From Pedobacter foliorum (GTDB lineage: Bacteria; Bacteroidota; Bacteroidia; Sphingobacteriales; Sphingobacteriaceae), in NCBI RefSeq assembly GCF_013266735.1, contig NZ_JABSNU010000016.1, forward strand, positions 37,818 through 101,817: a stretch of 64,000 nucleotides of DNA, given 5' to 3'. Numbering within the stretch: position 1 is the first letter of the stretch; every line of letters starts with the position of its first letter. Positions 44,815-54,095 of the stretch are shown piece by piece. The translations under genes and the position numbers were made by a program. Under the pieces are notes generated by a model. The model worked only from the letters and a program-made list of their open reading frames with translations, ran no database searches and was not told the DNA's origin.

Positions 44815-45065
44815 AAAAAACAATACAAAATTCAAATATTTAACTATAAAAATCAAAATAAACACAAAAACCAAACACAAAACCAATAAAAACAACAAAA
44901 AACTCACATAAACTACACTAAAAATAAAAACAAAAACACATAAAATCAAAAAACACCCGCAAAAACAACTAAAACAAAAATAAAAACACTTAAAAACAAA
45001 ACAATACAAACAAAAAACAACACAAAAACAAATATATAGCACACAAAACCAACAATCACTTAAAA
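44815..45065. other. G-depleted A/C-rich low-complexity tract
   Basis: From 44821 to 45060 the plus strand has only two G residues in 240 bases, with A dominant and frequent C. The minus-strand frame through it translates to a Cys/Phe/Leu/Val-rich string without homology and is rejected as a gene. RNA read rightward would be unstructured and C-rich relative to G, which resembles a Rho-loading region; this is inference. Confidence 0.6.
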
Positions 45066-45139
45066 TACATCTAAATTCGAACCATAACCTTTTTAATTCT
45101 TCTCTAAAATATTCCCTCTCATTTATTAAAGGAAATCCT

Positions 45140-45147
45140 TATTTTTG
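45140..45147 (+). promoter_or_regulatory. TAnnTTTG -7 box of asnS
   Basis: TATTTTTG, 20 bp before the asnS ATG at 45168. Confidence 0.6.
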
Positions 45148-45167
45148 ACGCTCTCCACAAGAAAATC

Positions 45168-46616
45168 ATGATTAAAAGAGAAAAAGTAAAAAGTTTGTTA
45201 AGCACAAACGAATTCGACAGAGAAGTTACAGTTATGGGATGGGTGCGAACATTTCGCAACAACCAGTTTATTGCAATAAATGATGGCTCCTGCCTTGGAA
45301 ACATCCAAATCGTAGTTGATTTTAATAATACTCCCGAAGAACTTTTAAAACGTATTACTACAGGAGCTGCAATTTCTGTTAAAGGAACAATTGTAGAATC
45401 ATTAGGAAAAGGTCAGAGAGTTGATATTAAAGCAGAAACCATTGAAATACTAGGCGATAGTGATCCTGAAAAATTCCCTCTTCAACCAAAAAAACATAGC
45501 TTGGAGTTCCTACGTGAAATCGCTCACTTGCGTTTCCGTACTAATACTTTCAATGCTGTATTTAAATTACGTCATGCATTAGCTTTTGCTATCCATCAAT
45601 TCTATAACGAAAGAGGTTTTGTATACATGCACACTCCCGTTATTACAGCTTCAGATGCAGAAGGTGCCGGTGAAATGTTTAAAGTTACAACCCTTGATTT
45701 CGATAACACTCCTCGCACTGAGGATGGTAAAGTAGATTTCTCACAGGATTTCTTTGCCCGCGCAACCAACTTAACCGTTTCTGGTCAGTTAGAAGGTGAG
45801 CTTGCAGCTATGGCTTTTGGACAGATCTATACATTTGGCCCTACTTTTAGAGCAGAAAACTCAAACACAACGCGTCACCTTGCTGAGTTTTGGATGGTTG
45901 AGCCTGAGGTTGCTTTCGCGGATCTAGATGACAACATGCAACTTGCAGAAGACATGTTAAAATATGTGATCAGCTATGCGCTTGAGCATTGCAAAGAAGA
46001 GATTGATTTCTTAAACAATCGTTTACTTGAAGAAGAGAAAACAAAACCTCAGAATGAGCGTAGTGAGCTATCTTTAATAGAAAAGCTAAACTTCTGTTTA
46101 AATAATGATTTTGAGCGTTTAACATACACAGAAGCTATTGCAATATTAAAGTCTTCTAAACCAAATCAGAAAAAGCAGTTTAAATACCTTATTGATGAAT
46201 GGGGAGCAGATTTACAATCAGAGCACGAGCGTTTCCTTGTTGAAAAGCACTTTAAAAAACCTGTTATCTTAACAGATTATCCTGCTGACATTAAATCTTT
46301 CTACATGCGTCAAAACGAACCTGATGCACAAGGCAGAAAAACAGTTGCTGCTATGGATATCTTGTTTCCAGGCATTGGTGAAATAATTGGTGGTTCTCAA
46401 AGAGAAGAACGTCTTGACAGATTAACTCAAAGAATGGAAGCTCTTGACATCCCTCAAGATGAAATGTGGTGGTACCTGGATACCAGACGTTTTGGATCGG
46501 CACCTCACTCAGGTTTTGGATTAGGTTTTGAGCGATTGATATTATTTGTAAGCGGAATGACAAATATCAGAGATGTAATTGCTTTCCCTCGTTTCCCTAA
46601 AAACGCAGAGTTTTAA
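45168..46616 (+). CDS. asnS: Asparaginyl-tRNA synthetase
   Basis: 482 residues. N-terminal OB-fold anticodon-binding domain (about 14-110, VTVMGWVRTFRNNQFIAIND) and class II catalytic core with FRAENSNTTRHLAEFWMVEPE (motif 2, about 225; the string spans 21 residues in two parts, FRAENSNTTRHL and AEFWMVEPE) and GFGLGFERLILF (motif 3, about 450). It charges tRNA-Asn; a dedicated enzyme means that the amidotransferase route is not required for Asn. Its transcript ends in a strong hairpin. Confidence 0.97.
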   Translation: MIKREKVKSLLSTNEFDREVTVMGWVRTFRNNQFIAINDGSCLGNIQIVVDFNNTPEELLKRITTGAAISVKGTIVESLGKGQRVDIKAETIEILGDSDPEKFPLQPKKHSLEFLREIAHLRFRTNTFNAVFKLRHALAFAIHQFYNERGFVYMHTPVITASDAEGAGEMFKVTTLDFDNTPRTEDGKVDFSQDFFARATNLTVSGQLEGELAAMAFGQIYTFGPTFRAENSNTTRHLAEFWMVEPEVAFADLDDNMQLAEDMLKYVISYALEHCKEEIDFLNNRLLEEEKTKPQNERSELSLIEKLNFCLNNDFERLTYTEAIAILKSSKPNQKKQFKYLIDEWGADLQSEHERFLVEKHFKKPVILTDYPADIKSFYMRQNEPDAQGRKTVAAMDILFPGIGEIIGGSQREERLDRLTQRMEALDIPQDEMWWYLDTRRFGSAPHSGFGLGFERLILFVSGMTNIRDVIAFPRFPKNAEF

Positions 46617-46634
46617 CGAACTCTGGATCATACA

Positions 46635-46674
46635 GAAAAGCACTGTTTCACATACGAAACAGTGCTTTTCTATT
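46635..46674 (+). terminator. Terminator of asnS
   Basis: Perfect 15-bp stem GAAAAGCACTGTTTC/GAAACAGTGCTTTTC with loop ACATAC, followed by TATT. Confidence 0.85.
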
Positions 46675-46682
46675 ATACACGC

Positions 46683-46764
46683 GCCATCCTGAGTTTATCT
46701 CAAGACCTCGCACTGGCTAACTCCACTTTCACTTGAGGGATCCTGAAATAAATTCAGGATGACG
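46683..46764. repeat. Palindromic REP-like repeat, degenerate long form
   Basis: GCCATCCTGAGTTTATCTCA, AGACCTCGCAC, CTTGAGGGATCCTGAA and ATTCAGGATGACG: the same family as at 34252 with several changes in the left arm. Confidence 0.7.
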
Positions 46765-46788
46765 AAAGATGAAGCTTTACCCATTTCT

Positions 46789-48453
46789 TTACCTGTTCTG
46801 ATTTTGATTTAAATCATCAGCAAATGAGTTTGCATGCGTATAATCAACCAACGAAACCTTATAATCAGAAGGCACAAAACTCGTAGATACACTCAATGCC
46901 ATTCCCAATTCAAATCTTATAGGATAAGGCGACTGCAATAAACTTCCTTCAGGAATATAAGGGAAACTCTCCATATACGACTGCATTACATTCGGCGCAA
47001 CCCTTCTATTGATATAAGCCCTGGTCAATTGATATGGATGATGTAAACCCGCAGCACCAAGCAACTCCACAGCACTACCAACTGTAAGTTTATGGAAGTT
47101 ATGCACCCTTACCGTTTTATCCTCCACTACAAGGCCTTTCATCAAACTTGGGTCTTGTGTTGCCACACCAGTAGGACAAGTGTTGCTATTGCACTCTAAA
47201 GCCTGTATACAGCCCAATGCAAACATCATTCCCCTGGCTGAGTTACATAAATCAGCACCAAGCGCTATATTTTTTACTAAATCGAATCCTGAAGCCACTT
47301 TACCCGATGCAATAATCTTGATGTGCTTTTTTAAATTAAAACCGACCAAAACATCATAAACAAAGGCAACTGCTTCTCTCAATGGCATACCAACTGCATT
47401 AGAAAACTCTTGTGGCGAAGCTCCTGTACCACCTTCTCCCCCATCAACAGTAATAAAATCTACATATGTACTTGTTTCCACCATTGCTTTACAAATGGCA
47501 AAAAACTCGCTTCTTCTTCCAATACACAACTTAATACCCACTGGCTTACCACCAGAAAGCTCTCTTAGCTTCTTTACAAACCCAACTAACTCTAATGGTG
47601 TTTTAAAAGCAGCATGAGCTGGTGGAGAAATTACATCGAATCCCTCCTTTACAAGTCTTATTCTTGCGATTTCCGGAGTAACCTTTTTAGCTGGCAATAT
47701 ACCGCCGTGCCCTGGTTTAGCGCCTTGAGATAGTTTTATCTCGATCATTTTTACCTGATCTGTACTTGCCCGTTCAGAAAATGCTTCATAATTAAACGTA
47801 CCATCGTGATGACGGCAACCAAAATAACCTGTACCAATTTGCCAGATTAAATCTCCACCCGGATTAGCATGGTAATCACTTATACCACCTTCACCTGTGT
47901 TATGTGCAAAATTACCCAATTTGGCGCCACCGTTTAAAGCCAGAATCGCATTCTGACTTAACGAACCAAAGCTCATTGCAGATATATTATAAATACTTGC
48001 AGAATATGGCTTTAAGCAATCAGGCCCACCTACAAGCACACGAGGATCTTCATTCAGCTCGGTATGGCTAATTGCAGAAATACTATGACTTAACCACTCA
48101 TAACCATTCTCATACACATCTAACTGAGTACCAAATGGAATAGTGTCATTTTCTCTTTTTGCACGCTGGTAAATTAATGAGCGACTAAGTCTGCTAAACG
48201 GTTTACCATTGGTATCACTCTCTACAAAATACTGATATACTTTAGGTCGTAAATCTTCCATAAAATACCTCAACCTACCTACCACCGGATAATTCCTAAC
48301 TATACTGTGTTTTGGCTGATACAGATCATAAATACCCAACAAAACAATTGGTCCGGTAAAAATGAACAACCACCATAAAGGCGGATAAGTAAGGCCCAAC
48401 ATTACAGTAAGTGCCACTAAAAACGCTGCAATTGCGACAAATGCTTTTCTCAT
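46789..48453 (-). CDS. FMN-binding glutamate synthase-like protein
   Basis: 554 residues from the ATG at 48453. Two hydrophobic segments at the N-terminus (about 3-20 and 24-42) anchor it to the membrane. The rest is the central FMN-binding domain of glutamate synthase large subunit: SAMSFGSLSQNA, NTGEGGISDYH, KLSQGAKPGHGGILP, FITVDGGEGGTGASP, and the Cys cluster CNSNTCPTGVATQ. The amidotransferase domain is absent, so it is not a complete GltB; it probably catalyses another FMN/Fe-S redox reaction. Divergent from the Sua5-like gene. Confidence 0.9.
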   Translation of the reverse strand: MRKAFVAIAAFLVALTVMLGLTYPPLWWLFIFTGPIVLLGIYDLYQPKHSIVRNYPVVGRLRYFMEDLRPKVYQYFVESDTNGKPFSRLSRSLIYQRAKRENDTIPFGTQLDVYENGYEWLSHSISAISHTELNEDPRVLVGGPDCLKPYSASIYNISAMSFGSLSQNAILALNGGAKLGNFAHNTGEGGISDYHANPGGDLIWQIGTGYFGCRHHDGTFNYEAFSERASTDQVKMIEIKLSQGAKPGHGGILPAKKVTPEIARIRLVKEGFDVISPPAHAAFKTPLELVGFVKKLRELSGGKPVGIKLCIGRRSEFFAICKAMVETSTYVDFITVDGGEGGTGASPQEFSNAVGMPLREAVAFVYDVLVGFNLKKHIKIIASGKVASGFDLVKNIALGADLCNSARGMMFALGCIQALECNSNTCPTGVATQDPSLMKGLVVEDKTVRVHNFHKLTVGSAVELLGAAGLHHPYQLTRAYINRRVAPNVMQSYMESFPYIPEGSLLQSPYPIRFELGMALSVSTSFVPSDYKVSLVDYTHANSFADDLNQNQNR

Positions 48454-48529
48454 ATTCCTTAATTTAATAAAAACATGCCAATAGAACAATTATAATCTGA
48501 TTTCGGATCAATATTTTGTAAATTTACAT

Positions 48530-49150
48530 ATGCTTATTAAAATCTATCCTGAAAACCCAAATCCCAAGGCGATTGAGCAAGTTGTTGAAGTATTGAAAAA
48601 GGGAGGTATAATCATCTATCCAACCGATACCGTTTACGGATTGGGTTGCGATATTACCAATCATAAAGCCATTGAGAAAATCTGTCGTTTAAGAGGTATC
48701 AAACCCGAAAAGGCTAATTTCTCATTTATCTGCTCAGATTTAAGGCATATCTCTGATTATATAAAACCTATTGACACCACAACATTCAGGGTATTAAAAA
48801 AGGCACTACCAGGACCGTTTACATTTATATTTAATGCAAACGGAAATGTTCCAAAGCTTTTAAGCTCCAATAAAAAAACTGTAGGTATAAGGGTGCCCGA
48901 CAATGATATTGCGCGTGAAATTGTTTTACAGCTTGGAAACCCAATTCTCTCTACCTCTATCTACGATGACGACGAGGTAATAGAATACTCAACAGATCCC
49001 GAATTGATCCACGAAAAGTATGAAGATACCGTAGATATCGTAATTGATGGTGGATACGGAGATAACGAACCCTCAACAGTTGTAGACTGTACATCGGGAG
49101 ATTTTGAAATAATCCGTCAAGGAAAAGGAAACCTGGAAACCCACTTATAA
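48530..49150 (+). CDS. Sua5/YciO/YrdC-family protein
   Basis: 206 residues covering one YrdC domain: YPTDTVYGLGCD, SFICSDLRHIS, LPGPFTFIF, KTVGIRVPD and STVVDCT. Members with full function make threonylcarbamoyl-AMP for t6A in tRNA; the length and sequence are closer to the YciO branch, whose activity is weaker and less certain. The stop codon overlaps the nhaA start by one base (TAATG), so translation is coupled. Confidence 0.88.
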   Translation: MLIKIYPENPNPKAIEQVVEVLKKGGIIIYPTDTVYGLGCDITNHKAIEKICRLRGIKPEKANFSFICSDLRHISDYIKPIDTTTFRVLKKALPGPFTFIFNANGNVPKLLSSNKKTVGIRVPDNDIAREIVLQLGNPILSTSIYDDDEVIEYSTDPELIHEKYEDTVDIVIDGGYGDNEPSTVVDCTSGDFEIIRQGKGNLETHL

Positions 49151-50331
49151 TGGCTAAACTAATAAACCTACAAGCATTCAAAGACTTTTTACGTTCAGGG
49201 CAAATTGGAGGCATACTGCTTATGATATGTGTTGCAATCTCACTATTCATTGCAAACTCAAGCTACAAGGATGCCTTTTCATCCTTTTTGGCTACAGATT
49301 TCGGTTTTACATTTGGCTCCGGCTCTTATGTTTTTAGTGTTTCAGCCTGGATAAACGATGCCTTAATGGCCGTATTTTTCCTTTTGGTAGGTTTAGAAAT
49401 TAAAAGAGAGCTTGTAGAAGGCGAATTGTCATCAATTAAAAAAGCTTCGTTACCAGTGGTGGCTGCCCTTGGTGGTATGCTTGTACCTGCTTTTATCTAT
49501 TTCATTTTAAATAAAGATACCGTTACTGCATCAGGATGGGGAATCCCGATGGCTACAGATATTGCCTTTGCTCTCGCCATCATATCTATGTTGGGCAAAA
49601 GTGTTCCGGCATCTTTAAAGATATTCCTTGCTGCTTTAGCTATAGTCGATGATCTTGGAGCTATACTCGTTATCGCCCTGTTTTACACCAATGAAGTGCA
49701 TTTTGATTACTTGCTAATGGCAGGTGGTGTACTTGCGCTATTGCTTGTATTTAACTTCTTCAACATTAAACCGCTATTTTTTTACCTGATACCAGGAGTG
49801 TTTTTATGGTATTTCATCCACCATTCGGGTATACACGCTACAATTGCAGGGGTACTACTTGCACTTACCATACCAACCAATTCACTCAGCACCGAATCGC
49901 CATTAGAAAAGCTAGAACATCTATTAAACGGGCCTGTAAACTATTTTATCATGCCAATATTTGCATTAGCAAACACCAACATCACCTTTCAGAAAGAGAT
50001 GCTTGGTGGCTTGGTATCGCCTTTGGGATTAGGAATTGTAACCGGACTATTTGTAGGTAAAACAGTAGGTGTTACTGTATTCTCCTGGCTGGCAGTAAAA
50101 TTTAAATTAGGCACACTCCCCTCACAATCAGGCTGGAAACATATTATTGGCTTAGGTATGTTGGCAGGTATAGGATTTACCATGTCAATATTTATATCAC
50201 TGCTTTCATTTAGTGATGAAATGCATGTAACCGAAGCAAAATTTGCCATTCTTTGTGCTTCGGTTATTGCAGGATTAGTTGGTTTTGTTTTCCTAAAATC
50301 TATTAAGAAAAAAGCACCGGTTACAGCGTAA
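49150..50331 (+). CDS. nhaA: Na+/H+ antiporter NhaA
   Basis: 393 residues with 11-12 hydrophobic segments. FLLVGLEIKRELVEGEL (about 80-96) and the ion-site Asp pair in AIVDDLGAIL (about 175), with ATDIAFALAI (about 137), identify NhaA. It exports Na+ in exchange for protons at the inner membrane. Coupled to the Sua5-like gene by a TAATG overlap, and its last 11 bp overlap the convergent trpA gene. Confidence 0.96.
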   Translation: MAKLINLQAFKDFLRSGQIGGILLMICVAISLFIANSSYKDAFSSFLATDFGFTFGSGSYVFSVSAWINDALMAVFFLLVGLEIKRELVEGELSSIKKASLPVVAALGGMLVPAFIYFILNKDTVTASGWGIPMATDIAFALAIISMLGKSVPASLKIFLAALAIVDDLGAILVIALFYTNEVHFDYLLMAGGVLALLLVFNFFNIKPLFFYLIPGVFLWYFIHHSGIHATIAGVLLALTIPTNSLSTESPLEKLEHLLNGPVNYFIMPIFALANTNITFQKEMLGGLVSPLGLGIVTGLFVGKTVGVTVFSWLAVKFKLGTLPSQSGWKHIIGLGMLAGIGFTMSIFISLLSFSDEMHVTEAKFAILCASVIAGLVGFVFLKSIKKKAPVTA

Positions 50332-51088
50332 ATTCTTTCATGAACTGTTTAACACTGGCCTGAACATCATCGGCAGATAAACTTTTCACAAAAGCAGTAC
50401 CTATAATTGCACCATTTGCATATTTACAGGCTTTATCGAAGGTTTCTTTACTACTGATACCAAAACCTATCATTGTTGGGTTATTAAGTTTCATCGAAGC
50501 AATCCTAGCAAAATAAGCTTCTGTAGTATCAGATACCTGCAGGTTCTTTCCTGTGGTTGCTGATGATGATATCAAATAAACAAAACCATTGCTTAAACCA
50601 TCAATTTTACGGATTCTCTCTTCGGAAGTTTGAGGAGTAACTAAAAATATATTGCTCAAATCGTACTTAGCAAACACAGGTGAGTAAAGTTCCTCGTACT
50701 CAACCATCGGAAGATCAGGAACGATGCAACCATCAACACCAACTTCTGCGCAAGCTTTACAAAAATTCTCTACACCAAACTGAAGCATTGGGTTTACATA
50801 CCCCATTAATAAAACTGGGATACTTACTGTTTTACGCAAATCTTTAAGCTGCGCAAACAGTGTTTTCAAATCCATACCATTATCCAGTGCCTGCTTACTG
50901 CTAGCCTGAATAACCGGCCCATCAGCAACAGGATCAGAATACGGGAAACCTATTTCTAATAAATCAGCACCTGAACGTTCTAACTCTTCGGCAATTGCCA
51001 CTGTATCTCCTAAATTAGGATAACCAGCTGTATAATAAATTGATAATATATCTTTCTTTTCCTGAAATAACTTTTTAATTCTATTCAT
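50321..51088 (-). CDS. trpA: Tryptophan synthase alpha chain
   Basis: 255 residues. Cleaves indole-3-glycerol phosphate to indole, which passes to TrpB. The catalytic Glu is in LLEIGFPYSDPVADGPVIQ and the Asp in CIVDLPMVE (read CIVPDLPMVE); the phosphate site is GFGIS. Last gene of the trp operon, 3 bp after trpB, and overlapping the nhaA 3' end by 11 bp. Confidence 0.96.
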   Translation of the reverse strand: MNRIKKLFQEKKDILSIYYTAGYPNLGDTVAIAEELERSGADLLEIGFPYSDPVADGPVIQASSKQALDNGMDLKTLFAQLKDLRKTVSIPVLLMGYVNPMLQFGVENFCKACAEVGVDGCIVPDLPMVEYEELYSPVFAKYDLSNIFLVTPQTSEERIRKIDGLSNGFVYLISSSATTGKNLQVSDTTEAYFARIASMKLNNPTMIGFGISSKETFDKACKYANGAIIGTAFVKSLSADDVQASVKQFMKEFTL

Positions 51089-51091
51089 TTC

Positions 51092-52273
51092 TTATAATCC
51101 AAAATATTTCATGTAAGTATCCATATCCTTGTCACCGCGGCCTGATAAGCAAACCACTACATTCTCTCCACCTTTAAAGTTCATTTTTTCCAAATAAGCC
51201 AATGCATGCGCACTTTCTATGGCAGGGATAATACCTTCCATTTGAGTAAGCAACAAACCAGCCTGTAAAGACTCATCATCGGTTATAGAAACATACTGAC
51301 CACGACCAGTTTTAAACAAATGAGCATGCTGAGGGCCAACACCCGGATAATCTAACCCAGCTGATATGGAATGCGGTTCAACAACCTGACCATCTTCAGT
51401 TTGCATCAAAATACTTCTACTACCATGCAATACTCCCTCTTTACCTAGTACAGTTGTAGCAGCCGAAAAGCCACTATCAACACCTTTACCGCCAGCTTCA
51501 ACAGCAATGAGTTTCACTTTTTCATCATCAATAAAATGATAAAACATACCCATTGCATTACTTCCACCACCAACACAAGCCAATACATAATCGGGCTGAT
51601 CGTTGCCTGTTTGCTCTATAAGTTGCTTTTTAGTCTCTTCAGAAATGATAGATTGAAAAGTAGCAATCATATCAGGATAAGGATGCGGGCCTACAACAGA
51701 ACCTATAATGTAATGCGTATCCACGGGATTATTGATCCAGTCGCGCATCGCCTCATTGGTAGCATCTTTTAACGTTTTACTTCCAGAAGTTGCAGGGACA
51801 ACCTTAGCACCCAACATTTTCATTCTGGCAACATTAGGTGCCTGACGCTGAATGTCAACCTCCCCCATATACACCACACATTCCAATCCGCGCAATGCAC
51901 ACACTGTAGCAGTAGCCACACCATGCTGTCCGGCTCCGGTTTCAGCAATGATTCGTTTCTTACCTAGGCGCTCTGCAAGTAATATCTGACCTACGGCATT
52001 ATTAATCTTATGTGCACCTGTATGATTAAGATCTTCACGTTTCAGAAAAATATTAGCATTGTATTTTTGCGATAAACGTCTAGCTAAATACAATGGCGAG
52101 GGTCTGCCAACATAATCCTTAAGTAACTGATGAAATTCCTTTTGAAAATCTTCATCATCAATTATTTTAAGATAATTCTGTCGTAGTTCTTCTACATTTG
52201 GATAAAGCATTTCCGGAATATAAGCTCCGCCAAAATCTCCGTAGTATCCTTTTTCATTTACAAAATAGTTCAT
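51092..52273 (-). CDS. trpB: Tryptophan synthase beta chain
   Basis: 393 residues from the ATG at 52273 (MNYFVNEKGYYGDFGGAYIP, the TrpB1-type start). PLP-binding Lys in HTGAHKINNA, catalytic ETGAGQHGVA, phosphate loop GGGSNAMG. It condenses indole with serine. The 32 bp between trpF and trpB contain a short in-frame extension without homology. Confidence 0.97.
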   Translation of the reverse strand: MNYFVNEKGYYGDFGGAYIPEMLYPNVEELRQNYLKIIDDEDFQKEFHQLLKDYVGRPSPLYLARRLSQKYNANIFLKREDLNHTGAHKINNAVGQILLAERLGKKRIIAETGAGQHGVATATVCALRGLECVVYMGEVDIQRQAPNVARMKMLGAKVVPATSGSKTLKDATNEAMRDWINNPVDTHYIIGSVVGPHPYPDMIATFQSIISEETKKQLIEQTGNDQPDYVLACVGGGSNAMGMFYHFIDDEKVKLIAVEAGGKGVDSGFSAATTVLGKEGVLHGSRSILMQTEDGQVVEPHSISAGLDYPGVGPQHAHLFKTGRGQYVSITDDESLQAGLLLTQMEGIIPAIESAHALAYLEKMNFKGGENVVVCLSGRGDKDMDTYMKYFGL

Positions 52274-52305
52274 AGTCTTGTTCTTAAGTCCTTTATTGAG
52301 CAAAC

Positions 52306-52935
52306 TCAATAGGACAACATATTTTTAAAGTCAATCAATTTATCTATATCCTTTAGCCCAGGCTCCAATTCAAATTTACTATTGATGTCTACGGCATAAA
52401 AACGTGTATCTTTTATTCTATTGATCTCATCGATACTTTCCAGATCAATGCCTCCACTTAAGAAATAAGGTTTATCCAATACATATTTCTTAAGTAAATC
52501 CCAGTTAAAAGTTCTTCCTGAACCACCATGATCAGGTGTTTGCGTATCAAACAAGAAGTAATCAACAGAGTCTGAGTATCCTTCCAGCTTATCGAAATCA
52601 AATTGTTCATCAACTCCGAAGGCCTTTATTACCTCAACATCCATCAAAGCCTTTAGCTCTGCACAGTAACTAGCAGGCTCACTTCCATGTAATTGAACTG
52701 CATGTAATCCATATTCCAGAACTCTCTCAACTACTGTTCTAAGTTCTTCATCTACAAACACACCGGTTCTTTTGATATTAGATGGCAGACTCTTAACAAA
52801 ATGTGCTGAAAGATCTGCAACATATCTTTTCGAGCCTTTATAGAAAATAAATCCCATATAATCAGGCTGCAAGTCAGCCACCATTTCAATGTTTGATGGC
52901 ACCTTCATTCCGCATACTTTCAGTCTTTTGTCCAT
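52306..52935 (-). CDS. trpF: Phosphoribosylanthranilate isomerase
   Basis: 209 residues in a TIM barrel. The catalytic Cys is in KVCGMK near the N-terminus and the catalytic Asp in LFDTQTPDHGGSG; the phosphate site includes SGGID. It converts PRA to CdRP. The start overlaps the trpD stop by one base, so translation is coupled. trpC, normally between trpD and trpF in this phylum, is absent. Confidence 0.95.
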   Translation of the reverse strand: MDKRLKVCGMKVPSNIEMVADLQPDYMGFIFYKGSKRYVADLSAHFVKSLPSNIKRTGVFVDEELRTVVERVLEYGLHAVQLHGSEPASYCAELKALMDVEVIKAFGVDEQFDFDKLEGYSDSVDYFLFDTQTPDHGGSGRTFNWDLLKKYVLDKPYFLSGGIDLESIDEINRIKDTRFYAVDINSKFELEPGLKDIDKLIDFKNMLSY

Positions 52936-53924
52936 TACCTTGCTATTAAGTTTTTAAAACTGTTCAGTGCACTCTTGCTCATTAAAGAAGCCTCTGCTTC
53001 ATAAAAACAATCAGCAAAAGATTTAGTGTTATCTATTGTTTGAATAGCCAATGCAGCATTGCAAAGCACAACATTTCTCTGCGCATCAGTACATTCATCA
53101 TTAAGTACATTCATAAAAATCTTTGCCGATGATTCAACTGTATCACCACCTTTAATCTCCTGCTCATCAATCTGCGCAAAGCCAAGTTCCGCAACAGTTA
53201 CCAGCGACTCTCCTTTTTTACTGAAAGTTTTAAAATCGCAACTCAAAGATACCTCATCAAAACCATCTACTGCATGCAGAATCGTATAGTTTTTATCTGT
53301 ATCCTGATATAAATAAGCATATAACCTGGCCAGTTCCAAACTAAATACCCCAACAATTTGATTTTTCGGCTGCGCCGGATTAACCATTGGTCCAAGCATA
53401 TTGAAGAAGGTTTTTACCCCAAGCTCCTTACGTATTGGCGCAACAATTTTCATTGCCGGATTAAACAACGGCGCATGGATAAAGCAAATCCCTGCTGAAT
53501 CTAAGCTACGTTTTAAAACATCCTGATCATTGGTAAATGTATACCCTAAATACTCCATCACATTCGAAGAACCGCAGCCCGACGAAACACCATAATTACC
53601 ATGTTTAGCTACCTTATGACCAGCACCTGCAACTACAAAAGAAGCAAGGGTTGATATATTAAAAGTATCTTTCCCATCACCACCGGTTCCACAAAGATCT
53701 ACAAGTTCATAATCAGAAAAATCTAGCTTTACGCAAAGGTCAAGCATGGCATCACGAAAGCCCTGAAGCTCTGCCACAGTGATATTTCGCATACCATAAG
53801 CGGTAATAAATGCAGCAATTTGCGAAGTATTAAATTCGCCCATAGCAATCGAAGTAAGTATCCTTTGTGCCTCTGATCTGGTAAAGGTTTTGTTTTCGAA
53901 TAAGTGGTTAAGTATTTTCTTCAT
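52935..53924 (-). CDS. trpD: Anthranilate phosphoribosyltransferase
   Basis: 329 residues from the ATG at 53924. The PRPP-binding CGTGGDGKDTFNIST (about 78-92) and the KHGNYGVSSGCGSSN block (about 105-119) are diagnostic. It is the first structural gene after the attenuator. A Shine-Dalgarno GGGAG precedes it and can be masked by a small hairpin (CTCC, loop TTTTG, GGAG). Confidence 0.96.
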   Translation of the reverse strand: MKKILNHLFENKTFTRSEAQRILTSIAMGEFNTSQIAAFITAYGMRNITVAELQGFRDAMLDLCVKLDFSDYELVDLCGTGGDGKDTFNISTLASFVVAGAGHKVAKHGNYGVSSGCGSSNVMEYLGYTFTNDQDVLKRSLDSAGICFIHAPLFNPAMKIVAPIRKELGVKTFFNMLGPMVNPAQPKNQIVGVFSLELARLYAYLYQDTDKNYTILHAVDGFDEVSLSCDFKTFSKKGESLVTVAELGFAQIDEQEIKGGDTVESSAKIFMNVLNDECTDAQRNVVLCNAALAIQTIDNTKSFADCFYEAEASLMSKSALNSFKNLIAR

Positions 53925-53962
53925 GTTATTTACTCCCAAAAGGAGCCTTTTCAAAATGTCGT

Positions 53963-54035
53963 AAAACAAAAAAGGTTGCCTTAAGCAACCCTCAAAATAT
54001 TTTTATATAAAAAATAACGTTCAAAACGGGGTTAC
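53963..54035 (-). promoter_or_regulatory. trp attenuator: terminator and competing antiterminator
   Basis: On the minus strand GGTTGC (53990-53985), loop TTAAG, GCAACC (53979-53974) and TTTTTTGTTTT form an intrinsic terminator upstream of trpD. The arm GGGTTGC (53991-53985) can instead pair over 7 bp with GTAACCC (54035-54029), which lies just after the leader-peptide stop. The two structures exclude each other. A ribosome that reaches the stop would cover GTAACCC and allow termination; one stalled at the Trp codons would leave it free. Confidence 0.85.
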
Positions 54036-54036
54036 A

Positions 54037-54090
54037 CTACGCATTTGCGTTGTGCCACCACCAGTTGTTAAGTCCGTTTGTAAGTATCAT
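54037..54090 (-). CDS. trpL: trp leader peptide (17 aa, three consecutive Trp)
   Basis: A short frame from ATG 54090 to TAG 54037 encodes MILTNGLNNWWWHNANA. Three adjacent TGG codons at positions 10-12 lie before a stop codon that is 1-8 nt from the antiterminator arm, as required for ribosome-mediated attenuation. No Shine-Dalgarno is visible; the -7 box ends 6 nt before the ATG, so the leader is probably translated from a nearly leaderless 5' end. Confidence 0.85.
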   Translation of the reverse strand: MILTNGLNNWWWHNANA

Positions 54091-54095
54091 TAAAG

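Noticed and set aside
44710..45042. Minus-strand open frame of 110 codons rich in Cys, Phe, Leu and Val
   Set aside because: It runs through the G-depleted tract, and its composition follows from that base bias. No start signal, homologous motif or promoter supports it.
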